The notes under the pieces are model-generated. The model saw only the letters and a list, made by a program, of their open reading frames with translations. It did not search any database and was not told the origin of the DNA. From positions 248,001 through 312,000 of the forward strand of contig NZ_JAPNXS010000002.1 in the NCBI RefSeq assembly GCF_030397575.1: a stretch of DNA of 64,000 bases, written 5' to 3'. Position numbers and translations under genes: made by a program. This document shows, one piece after another, positions 28,307 to 37,680 of the stretch; the stretch's first letter is position 1; each line of letters opens with the position of its first letter. This stretch comes from Psychromonas sp. 14N.309.X.WAT.B.A12 (GTDB taxonomy: Bacteria > Pseudomonadota > Gammaproteobacteria > Enterobacterales > Psychromonadaceae).

Positions 28307-28987
28307 ATGAAAACAAAAACGATTTTAATTGTTGAGGATGAAGAAAATATCGCAGAAGTGCTAATTGCTTATAGCCAGCAGCAGGGTTATCACACCCAAC
28401 ACCTCGATAACGGAGCGAAAGTTCTTGAATTTATCAAGCTCAATACAGTCGATTTGGTTTTATTGGATCTGATGTTACCAGAAGTAGATGGACTGAGTTT
28501 ATGCAAACAGATCAGAGATTTCTCTAATTTACCTATTATTATGGTGACCGCAAAACAACAAGAGCAAGATAGATTAATAGGCTTAGAAAGTGGCGCTGAC
28601 GATTATATTGTTAAACCTTTCAGCCCTAAGGAAGTCATGGCCAGAATTAAAGCCGTATTACGAAGAACGAGTCAACCTCATTTGAATACAATTAATCATG
28701 CAGGTTTTCAATTGAACGTCGACGGCTATGTAGCTTTATTAGAGCAAAGAAACATCGATTTTACTGCCGTAGAATTTAAAATATTTCTCTTATTTATAAC
28801 CCATATTGGCAGAGTTTTTACTCGAGAAGATATTATTCAGCATATCTATCAAGGTGATGCATTGGAAGTATCTGACCGAAATATTGATACACATATAAAA
28901 AATATCCGTAAAAAAATTAATGCTGTCAAAATGGGCTGTAACCCAATAGCTTCAGTCTATGGCGTTGGCTATAAATTTATAGACTGA
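28307..28987 (+). CDS. OmpR-type response regulator, BaeR-like
   Basis: A 226-residue regulator with a receiver domain (about residues 5-118; acidic pocket EDEE near 10-13, phosphorylated D54 in LLDLMLPEVDG, TA switch in MVTAK and lysine in VKPFSP) and a C-terminal winged helix (about 130-225, with TREDIIQHIYQ and DRNIDTHIKNIRKKI). It pairs with the kinase five bases upstream. It is close in pattern to BaeR but differs from the better BaeR match at 49464-50132. It converges on the next gene with only two bases between stop codons. Confidence 0.9.
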   Translation: MKTKTILIVEDEENIAEVLIAYSQQQGYHTQHLDNGAKVLEFIKLNTVDLVLLDLMLPEVDGLSLCKQIRDFSNLPIIMVTAKQQEQDRLIGLESGADDYIVKPFSPKEVMARIKAVLRRTSQPHLNTINHAGFQLNVDGYVALLEQRNIDFTAVEFKIFLLFITHIGRVFTREDIIQHIYQGDALEVSDRNIDTHIKNIRKKINAVKMGCNPIASVYGVGYKFID

Positions 28988-28989
28988 AC

Positions 28990-29640
28990 TTACTTTTGAG
29001 TAACAATCAAAAAACTAAAGTAAATCATAACAGCACCAGATAGTCGCTCAGTCCAAAGGTTTAACCAAGAACCTTTACTTTGCCGCAACCCTTTGATCTT
29101 ATCCACCAGCACAATTAATAAACTGAACCAACATATAATTAATGAGGCATGAATTCCCACTAGTAAAAAAGCAGCTGTAATATCTTGTTGGTCAAAATGA
29201 ATAAATTGTGGAAACGCTGCTAAATAGAACATTGACACTTTAGGGTTTAATAACTGCGTAAAAAAGCCTTCATTTAAGCAGCTGATAAAACCACTATTGC
29301 GCACATCCGGTGCAGTCGTATTAAATGCGCCGTCTTGTGGAGGTCTTTGTTTAGCTTTTTTAAAAGAACCATACAAAGCTTTAAAGCCGATATAAAACAG
29401 ATAAGCGGCACCTAATAATTTGATCAACATAAACAATTCAGCTGATTGCATCACTAAGGCAGACAAACCAAAAATCGATAATCCACCATGCATAAAAGTA
29501 GCACAAGCAATACCCATTAAATTGATCATTGCCGCTGACTTAGGTTGATTGGCAATTGTTTTTAAAATTAAAACGCCATTAGGTCCTGGAGAGACCACTA
29601 ACAATAACGCCACCAAACTAAAGGCAAAAACCTCATTCAT
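28990..29640 (-). CDS. LysE/RhtB family exporter
   Basis: A 216-residue protein with about six membrane segments and the family N-terminal motif (FSLVALLLVVSPGPNGVLIL) and mid motif LLNPKVSMFYLAAFPQF. It is predicted to export an amino acid or related compound from the cytoplasm. ATG at 29640 is preferred because it gives the normal N terminus; the longer frame begins with TTG and adds a charged extension. It is a different subgroup from the exporters at 11548 and 62585. No neighbour suggests its cargo. Confidence 0.85.
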   Translation of the reverse strand: MNEVFAFSLVALLLVVSPGPNGVLILKTIANQPKSAAMINLMGIACATFMHGGLSIFGLSALVMQSAELFMLIKLLGAAYLFYIGFKALYGSFKKAKQRPPQDGAFNTTAPDVRNSGFISCLNEGFFTQLLNPKVSMFYLAAFPQFIHFDQQDITAAFLLVGIHASLIICWFSLLIVLVDKIKGLRQSKGSWLNLWTERLSGAVMIYFSFLIVTQK

Positions 29641-29696
29641 TTTTTGTATTACCTTCTTATATTGTGCAATTGATTTTATCGCCAATCATACTAATT

Positions 29697-29724
29697 AACT
29701 GATCTATTTTACTGATTAAAATAA
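29697..29724 (+). repeat. Short interspersed repeat, AACTGATCTATTTTACT type
   Basis: AACTGATCTATTTTACT followed by GATTAAAAT recurs at 39848-39873 (with TGTTAAAAT). The inner ATTTTA-CTGAT-TAAAAT is palindromic. The preceding TACTAATT resembles the start of the longer repeat copies, so it is probably a short member of the same family. Confidence 0.45.
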
Positions 29725-29867
29725 CTTAGTTCTTCGTTGTAATTTTCGTAGATAAAACAACGATTAAAGAATAAACATTTATCGTTCATTCTCCGGTCAT
29801 TATTAACAAAGTTAATCTTCGAAAGGCTAAAATTCTGCCTTAAACTGAGTCACTTTTACTGTACAAA

Positions 29868-29898
29868 ATTTAGATCACTTATTTAGTATAAGTGATCT
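29868..29898 (-). terminator. Terminator-like hairpin after the EEP-family gene
   Basis: AGATCACTTAT pairs perfectly with ATAAGTGATCT (11 bp, 5-base loop), and on the minus strand is followed by AAATTTTG. It overlaps the last bases of the coding region only at its edge. Confidence 0.5.
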
Positions 29899-30986
29899 TA
29901 TTGTCTGAGCGTCAAACAAATACTAACCACAGCATGGTCAGTACTTTCCCCATCGATTTCAAAGCTTGGATTAATCAAGTGCTTATCTGTATTTACATAA
30001 TCACTCACTTCAAAGAAGTTAGATTGTGCCTTTGTATCAAACTCGCTGGATAATAGAATATAATCGAGTACCGAGCTACTTTGACCAAAGTAATGCGTTG
30101 CAGCCCGTTTTAAAGGCTGCTCTGAGATCAATGTTTGATTGCTTTCATAAAGATCCCAGGCATCACGTAATGTATAAAACTGCATTAATTGCTGTTGCTG
30201 CTGATCATTATTAAATAGCAAATTAGGTGTGCTTAAATGCGCTAAAATCCCATCTTGTAATGGATTATTAAAATCCCCCATCAAGATCATGGCATTACCC
30301 GTTTTAGCCCGCCTTGCAACCATATGCATCATCAATAAAGTGGCTTCACTGCCTCGTTGAATAGAAGAAGCCCATCCACCAGCGACTTGAGCTTTGAACT
30401 GTTCAATCACTTTACCTTCCAGTGAAGTAAGGGGATCTGGCTCAGCCTGCCATGCAGCACGCTTTGATTTAAAGTGAACCACATAACAATCACACAGACC
30501 GAGGTGCGGCAATTCAACCGTCGCTCTCACCACTTGCCGACTAAAATCAAATTCAGCAGTTAACCCTAACTGCATTGCCAGCTCAGTATCAACTGCGACA
30601 GATGAAACAGAAACAATGGGGAATTTACTGACTAATGCAACAACAGGATCACGATAAATAAAATCATCAATCACTGTTGGCTTATCTACTACAGCAAAAT
30701 ATTCATAACCTTGTTTTTTTACCAATATCTCAAGTGCTTCAATACTAAAGACCTCTTGAAATCCGATAATATCAGGTTGATGTTTTTGCAAATAAGAAGC
30801 AATCCAATTTTCCTTTTTTTGCCACTGCTCTGCTGAATAGATACGATCAAAATCGTAAAATGCATCTGGTGGAGCAAGGTAATTAAACAGGTTAAAAGTC
30901 GCTACTTTAATTTGCGTTTGTTCAACTTGTTCCGTTGATGATAAATCATCATTAGAAGATCGAAGGGAAATAGAATTAATTGGCAC
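29898..30986 (-). CDS. Endonuclease/exonuclease/phosphatase family protein
   Basis: A 362-residue protein of the EEP (exonuclease III-like) superfamily. The motifs are in order: KVATFNLFNY near residue 27, PDIIGFQEVF near 70 with the metal-binding glutamate, the central YVVHFKSKR near 170, LMGDFNNPL near 245 and STDHAVVSI at the end, with the catalytic aspartate-histidine pair. Members cleave phosphodiesters in nucleic acids, phosphoinositides or sphingomyelin. No signal peptide is visible, so it is probably cytoplasmic. The start is GTG with GGAG close upstream. The substrate cannot be assigned from sequence. Confidence 0.85.
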   Translation of the reverse strand: MPINSISLRSSNDDLSSTEQVEQTQIKVATFNLFNYLAPPDAFYDFDRIYSAEQWQKKENWIASYLQKHQPDIIGFQEVFSIEALEILVKKQGYEYFAVVDKPTVIDDFIYRDPVVALVSKFPIVSVSSVAVDTELAMQLGLTAEFDFSRQVVRATVELPHLGLCDCYVVHFKSKRAAWQAEPDPLTSLEGKVIEQFKAQVAGGWASSIQRGSEATLLMMHMVARRAKTGNAMILMGDFNNPLQDGILAHLSTPNLLFNNDQQQQQLMQFYTLRDAWDLYESNQTLISEQPLKRAATHYFGQSSSVLDYILLSSEFDTKAQSNFFEVSDYVNTDKHLINPSFEIDGESTDHAVVSICLTLRQ

Positions 30987-31208
30987 AAACTCCTCTCTTT
31001 TATTCCTGTTTTATGAGCATTAATGAAAATGATGATAAAACATAGATAAGGTAAATTATTTAATCTTTAAAAAATAATAGTATCGCACAGAGAAGTCAGA
31101 GTATAAGTATAAATGCCCCTATCGCTTATTTACCCTTTTAAAGTCTTAGATTTAAAATGGGTAACAATGAAGACAGAGAAACTATAAAATAACCACAAAA
31201 CATCTAGC

Positions 31209-32276
31209 CTATTCATTGGTTATTTTATCAAGGTAGTTTGTAATACTATCTTGCTGCAAACTAATATCACCTATATTAGAAGCAACCCACTGTTTATCAT
31301 AATAGCTATTCGTGTAACGCTCACCACGGTCGCACATCAGAGTAACAATTGAACCTGTTTGCCCTTGCTCAATCATTTTCTGCGCCAGTTTTAATACTCC
31401 GAACATATTGGTGCCTGTACTTGCCCCCACTTTTCGTCCTAATAATGACGCAGTCCATAACATTGCAGCAATAGACTGTTTATTATCAACACACAACATA
31501 TTATCAATAACAGAGGCGATGAATGAAGGCTCAACACGAGGTCGGCCAATCCCTTCTATTAAACTCCCTTTACAATTAATTAACTGTTTATTTCCGGTTG
31601 AGTAATAATCATAGAAAACCGAATTTTCAGGATCAACAACGGTTAATTCAGTCGTTAATTGATGATAACGAATATAACGCCCAATAGTTGCACTGGTACC
31701 ACCGGTTCCTGCACTCATTACAATATGTTTTGGCACAGGATGTGGCTCATGTTGCATTTGTTTAAAAATTGAATCGGCAATATTGTTGTTACCGCGCCAA
31801 TCCGTTGCGCGTTCAGCATTAGTAAACTGATCCATATAATACCCATTTAACTCTTTTGCTAATCTTTCTGATTCTGCATAAATTAAATTGGTTGAATCCA
31901 CTAAGAAACACTCACCACTATACCGATCTATCTCTGCTATTTTTTGTATGCTGGTTGATTTAGCCATCACAGCAATAAAACGTAATCCTAACAAACGAGA
32001 AAAATACGCTTCAGAAATAGCAGTACTGCCAGATGATGCCTCCACTATCACCGTATCTTCTTTGATATTGCCATTACATAATGCATATAAAAATAAAGAG
32101 CGAGCTAAACGATGCTTTAAACTTCCCGTTGGGTGTGTGCTCTCGTCTTTAAGGTAAATATCAATGCCCTTTAATTGTGGTAAATCGACTTTAATTAAAT
32201 GCGTATCAGCACTACGTTGGAAGTCAGCTTGAATTTTGGCGATGGCCGCACTTACCCATTGACGTTGATGATTCAT
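31209..32276 (-). CDS. PLP-dependent cysteine synthase family protein, probable L-cysteine desulfhydrase
   Basis: A 355-residue fold type II PLP enzyme. The PLP lysine lies in THPTGSLKHRLARSL, the substrate loop in EASSGSTAISEAYF and the phosphate-binding glycines in SAGTGGTSATIGRYI. The C-terminal TLMCDRGERYTNSYYDKQW stretch marks the subgroup that in studied cases degrades cysteine to sulfide, pyruvate and ammonia rather than making it. The neighbour across the promoter region is a DecR/CyuR-type regulator, which in E. coli switches on cysteine detoxification, supporting a desulfhydrase role. ATG at 32276 follows AGGAT; the TTG 18 bases earlier is not needed. Confidence 0.75.
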   Translation of the reverse strand: MNHQRQWVSAAIAKIQADFQRSADTHLIKVDLPQLKGIDIYLKDESTHPTGSLKHRLARSLFLYALCNGNIKEDTVIVEASSGSTAISEAYFSRLLGLRFIAVMAKSTSIQKIAEIDRYSGECFLVDSTNLIYAESERLAKELNGYYMDQFTNAERATDWRGNNNIADSIFKQMQHEPHPVPKHIVMSAGTGGTSATIGRYIRYHQLTTELTVVDPENSVFYDYYSTGNKQLINCKGSLIEGIGRPRVEPSFIASVIDNMLCVDNKQSIAAMLWTASLLGRKVGASTGTNMFGVLKLAQKMIEQGQTGSIVTLMCDRGERYTNSYYDKQWVASNIGDISLQQDSITNYLDKITNE

Positions 32277-32452
32277 AATATTTATCCTGTTCAAATAATA
32301 AAGCTAGTTTACCTTTGCTTAAACAGAATTAACGTCCTAAAAATCTTTTAATAAGCCACAATGAAAAATATTTTTCTGCTAAAGTTAAATATACAGAAAA
32401 TAATACTCAACCTTTAGACCAACTTACTCTATAGAAAAATTGAAGAGGCAAT

Positions 32453-32914
32453 ATGAGCTTAGACGCTACGGATAAAAAGATAATTACCTTACTACAGCAA
32501 GATGCTTCATTATCATTACAGCAATTATCAGAGCAATTGAACCTAACCAGTACACCATGCTGGAACAGAATTAAACGCTTAGAAAGTGAAGGTGTTATCC
32601 AAAAGCGCGTTGCATTAGTTGCCCCTGAAAAGGTAGGCCTAGAACTGGTCGCCTTTGTACAAATTAAAACACAACAACATTCGGAAGTCTGGCTGCGAAA
32701 CTGTGTACAGCAGGTAAAAGGATTTGCGCAAGTTTTAGAGTTTTATAGAATGGCTGGTGAATATGATTACTTACTCAAAGTGATTGTTAAAGATATGCGT
32801 AGTTATGATCACTTTTACCAGCAATTGGTAAATGATGTAGACGGATTAACCGATGTGAATACTAGCTTTGCTATGCAACAGTTAAAATTTACTACCGAAC
32901 TCCCTATAATGTAA
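32453..32914 (+). CDS. decR: Lrp/AsnC-type regulator DecR (CyuR-like)
   Basis: A 153-residue regulator with an N-terminal helix-turn-helix (about residues 4-60, LQQLSEQLNLTSTPCWNRIKR) and a C-terminal ligand-binding RAM/ACT-like domain. The stretches VALVAPEKVGLELVAFVQIK, RMAGEYDYLLKV and SFAMQQLKFTTELPI align along the full length with E. coli DecR (152 residues, also YbaO or CyuR), which senses cysteine and activates its breakdown. It is divergent from the desulfhydrase-like gene across 176 bases, so mutual regulation is likely. Confidence 0.85.
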   Translation: MSLDATDKKIITLLQQDASLSLQQLSEQLNLTSTPCWNRIKRLESEGVIQKRVALVAPEKVGLELVAFVQIKTQQHSEVWLRNCVQQVKGFAQVLEFYRMAGEYDYLLKVIVKDMRSYDHFYQQLVNDVDGLTDVNTSFAMQQLKFTTELPIM

Positions 32915-32990
32915 TCAAATAGTGATCATGAACCCTTAAGCTATTACACTGTCTATTACCAATAAATCTTTTCTTTATAAGGACATGTTA

Positions 32991-35351
32991 ATGAAATTGT
33001 TTCTAAAACTCGCATTAGCCGTATTACTTTTATTAGTTGCAGCCATCGTGATCGTAGTTGCTACCGTTGACCCAAATGACTACAAACAACAAATTCAAGA
33101 CCAAGCTAAAAACGCCATTGACCGAGACTTAGTGATCACAGGAGACCTAGGTTGGAGCTTATATCCGCTATTAGGGTTTAAAAGTGGACAAGTAACATTA
33201 CAAAACAGTCCAGAATTCGAAGAAAAAACACTATTAAACATACAAGAAGCTGCTGTATCGATTAACATTTTACCTTTATTTTCTGGTAACTTAGAAATTG
33301 GAGAGATTGTACTTGATGGTGTTGAATTCAATTTAATCACTAATAAAGATGGTACGACTAACCTTGACGACCTTACAGCAGATACTAGCGAAGAAACGGC
33401 GACTGACACTGTAGATCAAAAATCAACAGAGACGACTGACGAAGAAGCATCGAGTTCACTAGACCTATCGAAATTTGTCTTGTCTGGTATCAATATCACC
33501 AATGCGACTTTAAAAGTGATTGACCATCAAACCGATGAAACGCAAGAAGTTGCTATTAATAGTCTTCAACTAGAAGAGTTTGCATTTGGACAAGTTGCGC
33601 ACTTCAGCTTAAACAGTTCAGTTAAAAATAGCCAAGTAGAAGCAGATATTGATGTTAACGCGGACGTATTTGTTGATGCCGACTTAACCACGGTAGAGCT
33701 AACTAATTTAACCATTGAAAGTGATATTTTAAGTGATGCCTTATCTGGCAGTAAGCTTAATATGATTTTCACCAGTGGTTTAAAATACCAGCCTGAAACA
33801 CAAGAACTAGATATTCAAGCAATCACTATTAACAATACATTTACCGGTGATTTCTTAGCTGGCACCATTTATATCAATAGTAGTGATATCAATGTTGTTG
33901 AACATAACCAAGTGAACTTAGGTAAATTAACCTTAACCAGTAGTTTGAATGGTTCTGCATTACAAAATAACCAAGTAAACAGCACATTAGAAACGAACCT
34001 TGCGCTAGATATCGCCAAAAAAACGGCAAAAATTGATACGTTTAAAGTAAATAATTCTGTTAAAGGTAATGATGTTGAAGGTGAAATGAACTTCTCCTTA
34101 CAAGAGCTAACTGTAAGTGATTTCCAAAAAATTCTTATTAAACAATTTACCATTGACAGTGAGATGGTGGTTGCAGCTATTGGTGAAAACAAAATTAACA
34201 GTGATATCTCAACAGATATCAGTTACGACCTAGACCAACAAAAACTCAGCCTAACATCACTTAAAACCAAAGTTGATGATATTGAATTAAATGGTGAAGT
34301 TAGTTTTGTTCAACAAGCAGTGCCAGTTATCCGTTACAACTTAAACGGTAATGTTTGGAATTTAAACCCTTACCTACCTGAAGCCACAGAAAACGCTAAT
34401 TCTGAACAAGAAACAACCACTACAAGCGAAGAAGTTGAGCCAGATTTAAGCATTCTTAATGACTTAGATATTAAAGGATCGTTAACTATTGCCGGTATTT
34501 TATACCAAGATATTACCATCGGAAAAATTACTAATGGTTTAACAGTTAAAAATGGCAAAGCAACCATCAATCCATTAACCGCTAACCTATATGATGGTTC
34601 ATTAACTGTTAACGCATCTGTTGATGAAGACGGCGGTAAAAATAGTTACCAAGCAACCACAACACTGAAAAATGTTGCTTTACTCCCTCTTTTAAAAGAT
34701 GCAGCAGAAGTTGATCTGTTAAGTGGTACAGCGAATTTTAACCTGGCAGCTAGTGGTCAAGGCCTGACTAGCACTAAAATCCAGCAAGGTGTAAATGCAA
34801 AAGGTGACTTTAAAGTACTAGACGGGGAACTTTATGGCATTAACTTACCTTATGAAATACGTGTATTCAAAGCTAAACTAACGGGTAAAACAATTGATGA
34901 AGATAAATTGGTTAAAAAGACTGACTTTGCTTCTTTAACCGGTGAGTTTACTGTAGATGATGGTATTGCTAATAATCAAAAGTTAACCATGACATCACCC
35001 GTTATTCGTTTAGATGGTGCAGGTACAGCTGATACTATCAAGCAAACGATTGACTACAAGTTAGGGGTTACACCTTTATCTAAAACAGATGAAAGTACTA
35101 GTTATGCAGATTTAAGCGGGGTTTCTATTCCACTGCGTATACAAGGTTCATTTTCTGATCCAAGCTTTAGCCTCGATACTGAAGGTGCGTTAAAAGAGCA
35201 ACTTGAAGCAGCTAAAACAGCCGTTAAGGATAAAGCTAAAGAAGCACTCAAAGATACAACCAAAGACATATTATCTGGAGAGAAAGTCTCTACTGATGAC
35301 TTAAAAGAAGAAGCAAAAGACTTAAAAAACAAGTTAAAAGGCTTATTCTAG
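32991..35351 (+). CDS. asmA: AsmA family protein
   Basis: A 786-residue protein with one N-terminal membrane anchor (about residues 5-27, LALAVLLLLVAAIVIVVA) and a large periplasmic part. The N-terminal AsmA domain pattern is clear (DPNDYKQQIQDQAKNAIDRD, GWSLYPLLGFKSGQVTL), and the C-terminal AsmA_2 region near residues 560-720 contains GVNAKGDFKVLDGELYGINL. Acidic low-complexity linkers occur near 135-155 and 460-475. The C terminus is a charged helix. AsmA-like proteins are thought to bridge the envelope and move phospholipids. ATG at 32991 has AAGGA seven bases upstream. Confidence 0.9.
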   Translation: MKLFLKLALAVLLLLVAAIVIVVATVDPNDYKQQIQDQAKNAIDRDLVITGDLGWSLYPLLGFKSGQVTLQNSPEFEEKTLLNIQEAAVSINILPLFSGNLEIGEIVLDGVEFNLITNKDGTTNLDDLTADTSEETATDTVDQKSTETTDEEASSSLDLSKFVLSGINITNATLKVIDHQTDETQEVAINSLQLEEFAFGQVAHFSLNSSVKNSQVEADIDVNADVFVDADLTTVELTNLTIESDILSDALSGSKLNMIFTSGLKYQPETQELDIQAITINNTFTGDFLAGTIYINSSDINVVEHNQVNLGKLTLTSSLNGSALQNNQVNSTLETNLALDIAKKTAKIDTFKVNNSVKGNDVEGEMNFSLQELTVSDFQKILIKQFTIDSEMVVAAIGENKINSDISTDISYDLDQQKLSLTSLKTKVDDIELNGEVSFVQQAVPVIRYNLNGNVWNLNPYLPEATENANSEQETTTTSEEVEPDLSILNDLDIKGSLTIAGILYQDITIGKITNGLTVKNGKATINPLTANLYDGSLTVNASVDEDGGKNSYQATTTLKNVALLPLLKDAAEVDLLSGTANFNLAASGQGLTSTKIQQGVNAKGDFKVLDGELYGINLPYEIRVFKAKLTGKTIDEDKLVKKTDFASLTGEFTVDDGIANNQKLTMTSPVIRLDGAGTADTIKQTIDYKLGVTPLSKTDESTSYADLSGVSIPLRIQGSFSDPSFSLDTEGALKEQLEAAKTAVKDKAKEALKDTTKDILSGEKVSTDDLKEEAKDLKNKLKGLF

Positions 35352-35440
35352 AGTGTGATAAAAATAAGTGAGTGAGTTAACCGCTTAATCGTTAGCAAAA
35401 TCTTAATACTTTTATCATTAACTCAATATACAGAGTTATA

Positions 35441-35479
35441 AAATAGCTAAATCAGCCCACTGATTTAGCTATTTTTTTA
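35441..35479 (+). terminator. asmA terminator
   Basis: AAATAGCTAAATCAG and CTGATTTAGCTATTT form a 15-bp perfect stem with a CCCA loop, followed by further T residues. It lies 90 bases past the asmA stop. Confidence 0.88.
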
Positions 35480-35571
35480 TCTATATAAAGCATTCATAGA
35501 CTTAATTAAGCATCGATCTCATCGCCAGACTTTACAGTAACAGACCAACCTAACACGACTCAATTGAATAC

Positions 35572-35700
35572 GTTCCCGAGAGGCTGGAGGCTATTTCCCC
35601 TTTGAGTTGAGAGGTTTATAAGGCGGCCTATTTTGCGTGAGAAGCATAACTTAGTTTAGAGCATAAGTTGAACCTTTCAAAAATTAACAGGGTTAATCTT
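35572..35700 (+). repeat. Interspersed repeat, rearranged copy C
   Basis: This otherwise empty 514-base gap contains GTTCCCGAGAGGCT, the reverse complement of the end of copy B, and then TGAGAAGCATAACTTAGTTT and TTGAACCTTTCAAAAATTAAC minus its last base, in the same orientation as copy B. It seems a rearranged or nested pair of the repeat family also found at 4651 and 55961. Confidence 0.5.
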
Positions 35701-35767
35701 CAGTCGAAAAACTGAAGAAAGAAGTTGATGATTGAGATTGCTCTTATACAGAACAAAATATTAACCA

Positions 35768-35798
35768 CAAAAAAAAAGGATAACTTGCGTTACCCTTT
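35768..35798 (-). terminator. Terminator downstream of the fasciclin gene
   Basis: On the minus strand AAAGGGTAAC and GTTATCCTTT (one G-U pair) close on a GCAA loop and are followed by ten T residues. It lies about 70 bases after the gene. Confidence 0.85.
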
Positions 35799-35865
35799 AC
35801 ATTAAATTCTTAAGACTCAATTTAAGAATTAATCTCTTTCGTATGAAAGTGATGAATTATGGAAT

Positions 35866-36363
35866 TTATTTTGGCATTAACACTGTGTCAACAGCATGAA
35901 TAATACCATTGCTCGCTTCAACATCGGCAATCACAACATGTGCATTATTAACCATTACTTTGTCGTCATTAACTTTAATCATGACCGACTGACCTTGAAC
36001 TGTTTTTGCGCTATCGATTTTCACTACTTCTGATGCAGTCACTTTTCCTGGTACAACATGATAAGTCAGCACTGCAACCAGCTTATCTTTATTCTCTGGC
36101 TTCAATAGCATCTCAACAGTGTCTTCAGGCAGTTTCGAAAATGCATCGTCTGTTGGAGCAAATACTGTAAATGGGCCTTCACCTTTTAAGGTATCAACTA
36201 ATCCGGCAGCTTTGACTGCTGCAACTAAAGTTGTAAAAGAACCATTTTCTGATGCCACTTCAACGATGTCTTTGTGCGTACCATGATGTGCAGCCTGCGC
36301 AACAGAGGTGAAGGTAAAGCTAGCAACTAAAATTGATAAGGTAGTGATGAACTTCTTTAACAT
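35866..36363 (-). CDS. Exported fasciclin (FAS1) domain protein
   Basis: A 165-residue protein with a signal peptide (about residues 1-24, ending [10 protein letters not shown]) and a single FAS1 domain. The two conserved blocks are present: [17 protein letters not shown] near residue 65 and the YH motif ([10 protein letters not shown] near 100), with the closing [16 protein letters not shown]1 domains mediate adhesion or ligand binding outside the cell; bacterial single-domain forms are poorly understood. A strong terminator follows. The 390 bases upstream hold no other gene. Confidence 0.92.
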   Translation of the reverse strand: MLKKFITTLSILVASFTFTSVAQAAHHGTHKDIVEVASENGSFTTLVAAVKAAGLVDTLKGEGPFTVFAPTDDAFSKLPEDTVEMLLKPENKDKLVAVLTYHVVPGKVTASEVVKIDSAKTVQGQSVMIKVNDDKVMVNNAHVVIADVEASNGIIHAVDTVLMPK

Positions 36364-36754
36364 AGTATTTTCCTTTTGGATTGGACTGTAGAGTGTTATT
36401 TCGAAATGTTCAGATTGTTTTACGCTTGCTAAAACAAATAAGATCAGTCTAATTAAACAACAAATATCAAACAGTCGGCTTTTATCAATTTTAATTTAAA
36501 TACTAAACATTTGACTCCCTATCGCTTAACAATGCCCCAGTGAATCTTAATGCTTTTTATCTATATAAATAGAAAAACAAATAAAATCATAAGCTTAAAA
36601 ATAAATAATTATTGAATTATCTTGAAAATATTGATTCATAAAAAACGACTAGATAGCCCTCGCACTATATTGGCCACACTATAAGCTGACATAAAAGCAG
36701 TATACAATGATATGAATAGAGCCTTTATCACCTTCAAAAAGAGGAGTTAGTACA
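36364..36754. other. Divergent intergenic region, fasciclin/HAD genes
   Basis: About 390 AT-rich bases between divergent genes. No repeat, hairpin or open frame stands out. The promoters of both genes are presumed to be here. Confidence 0.5.
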
Positions 36755-37582
36755 TTGAAAATGATTGCAGGTTTAACAGATATTATTGATAAATTTGACA
36801 CTTTTATTCTAGATCAATGGGGTGTATTACATAATGGTGGACACGCTTTCCCTGAAGCAATAGCTGCATTAAATTTATTAAAAGCACATAACAAAAAAGT
36901 CGTCATCTTATCGAATAGCGGCAAAAACAGTGCATTCTCCTATGCTCGACTCACTGAATCAGGCATCAGCCGTGATCTATACCTAGATGTGCTGACGTCT
37001 GGTGATCATATGCGTGATAACTTCAACTCAGGGAAGTTCAAAACTCTGGGTCAACAAGCCTTACATTTCAAATGGGAAGAAGATGATACTGTACTTGAAG
37101 ATTGCAGTGTGCAATCAGTAGCAACAGCAGAGCAAGCTTCTTTTATACTATGTTGTGGTGTAGATAGAGGCAGTGTTGAAGCTTATATGGAGGATTTAGC
37201 TATTGCCTGCCGTAACAACCTAGAGTTAGTTGTGAGTAACCCTGATCTTGTTGCCATGACACCAGAAGGTAACTTAAAAACCTGTCCAGGTGCGATTGCC
37301 ATGGCCTACCAAAAGCTGGGCGGAAAAGTACATTGGCATGGTAAGCCACAAAAAGAGATCTACGACATGTGCAAAACCCTAGTTGGTGGATGGGGTAACG
37401 CTATTGCTGTCGGTGATAGTTTAGAGCATGACATTGCAGGCGCAAATGGCGCAGGTATTAGTAGTTTATTCATTACTAGCGGTATTCACGCAGATAAAAT
37501 TTCCAATCATGCAAGTATTGAAAAATTAGCCAAGCAATACAAAGTCGCTCCTGACTTTTACATCGACTGGTTTAAGCAATAA
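36755..37582 (+). CDS. HAD-superfamily hydrolase, TIGR01459 type
   Basis: A 275-residue phosphatase-like protein of the HAD superfamily, NagD-like branch. Motif I is FILDQWGVLHNG near residue 17 (the second catalytic aspartate is replaced by a tryptophan step, DxWG, as usual in this subgroup), motif II is ILSNSGKN, and the C-terminal motif is GDSLEHDIAGANGAG. HGKPQKEIYD is the conserved lysine stretch. The substrate is unknown. The start is TTG at 36755, since GAGGAG lies eight bases upstream; ATG at 36761 would also give the core protein. A terminator hairpin follows. Confidence 0.8.
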   Translation: MKMIAGLTDIIDKFDTFILDQWGVLHNGGHAFPEAIAALNLLKAHNKKVVILSNSGKNSAFSYARLTESGISRDLYLDVLTSGDHMRDNFNSGKFKTLGQQALHFKWEEDDTVLEDCSVQSVATAEQASFILCCGVDRGSVEAYMEDLAIACRNNLELVVSNPDLVAMTPEGNLKTCPGAIAMAYQKLGGKVHWHGKPQKEIYDMCKTLVGGWGNAIAVGDSLEHDIAGANGAGISSLFITSGIHADKISNHASIEKLAKQYKVAPDFYIDWFKQ

Positions 37583-37638
37583 GAAAAACATCTTCAATTG
37601 TTGTAATTAATAAACTTCAATAGACGCTAGATTCTGAG

Positions 37639-37680
37639 CCTAAGCTATTTTACTAGAAAAGTAGCTTAGGTTTGTCTTCT
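37639..37680 (+). terminator. Terminator after the HAD gene
   Basis: CCTAAGCTA pairs with TAGCTTAGG, extended inside by TTT/AAA, and is followed by TTTGTCTTCT. It lies about 55 bases past the stop. Confidence 0.65.

Noticed and set aside
33095-35332. Several minus-strand frames of 66-107 codons
   Set aside because: All lie inside asmA and reflect its low-complexity composition.
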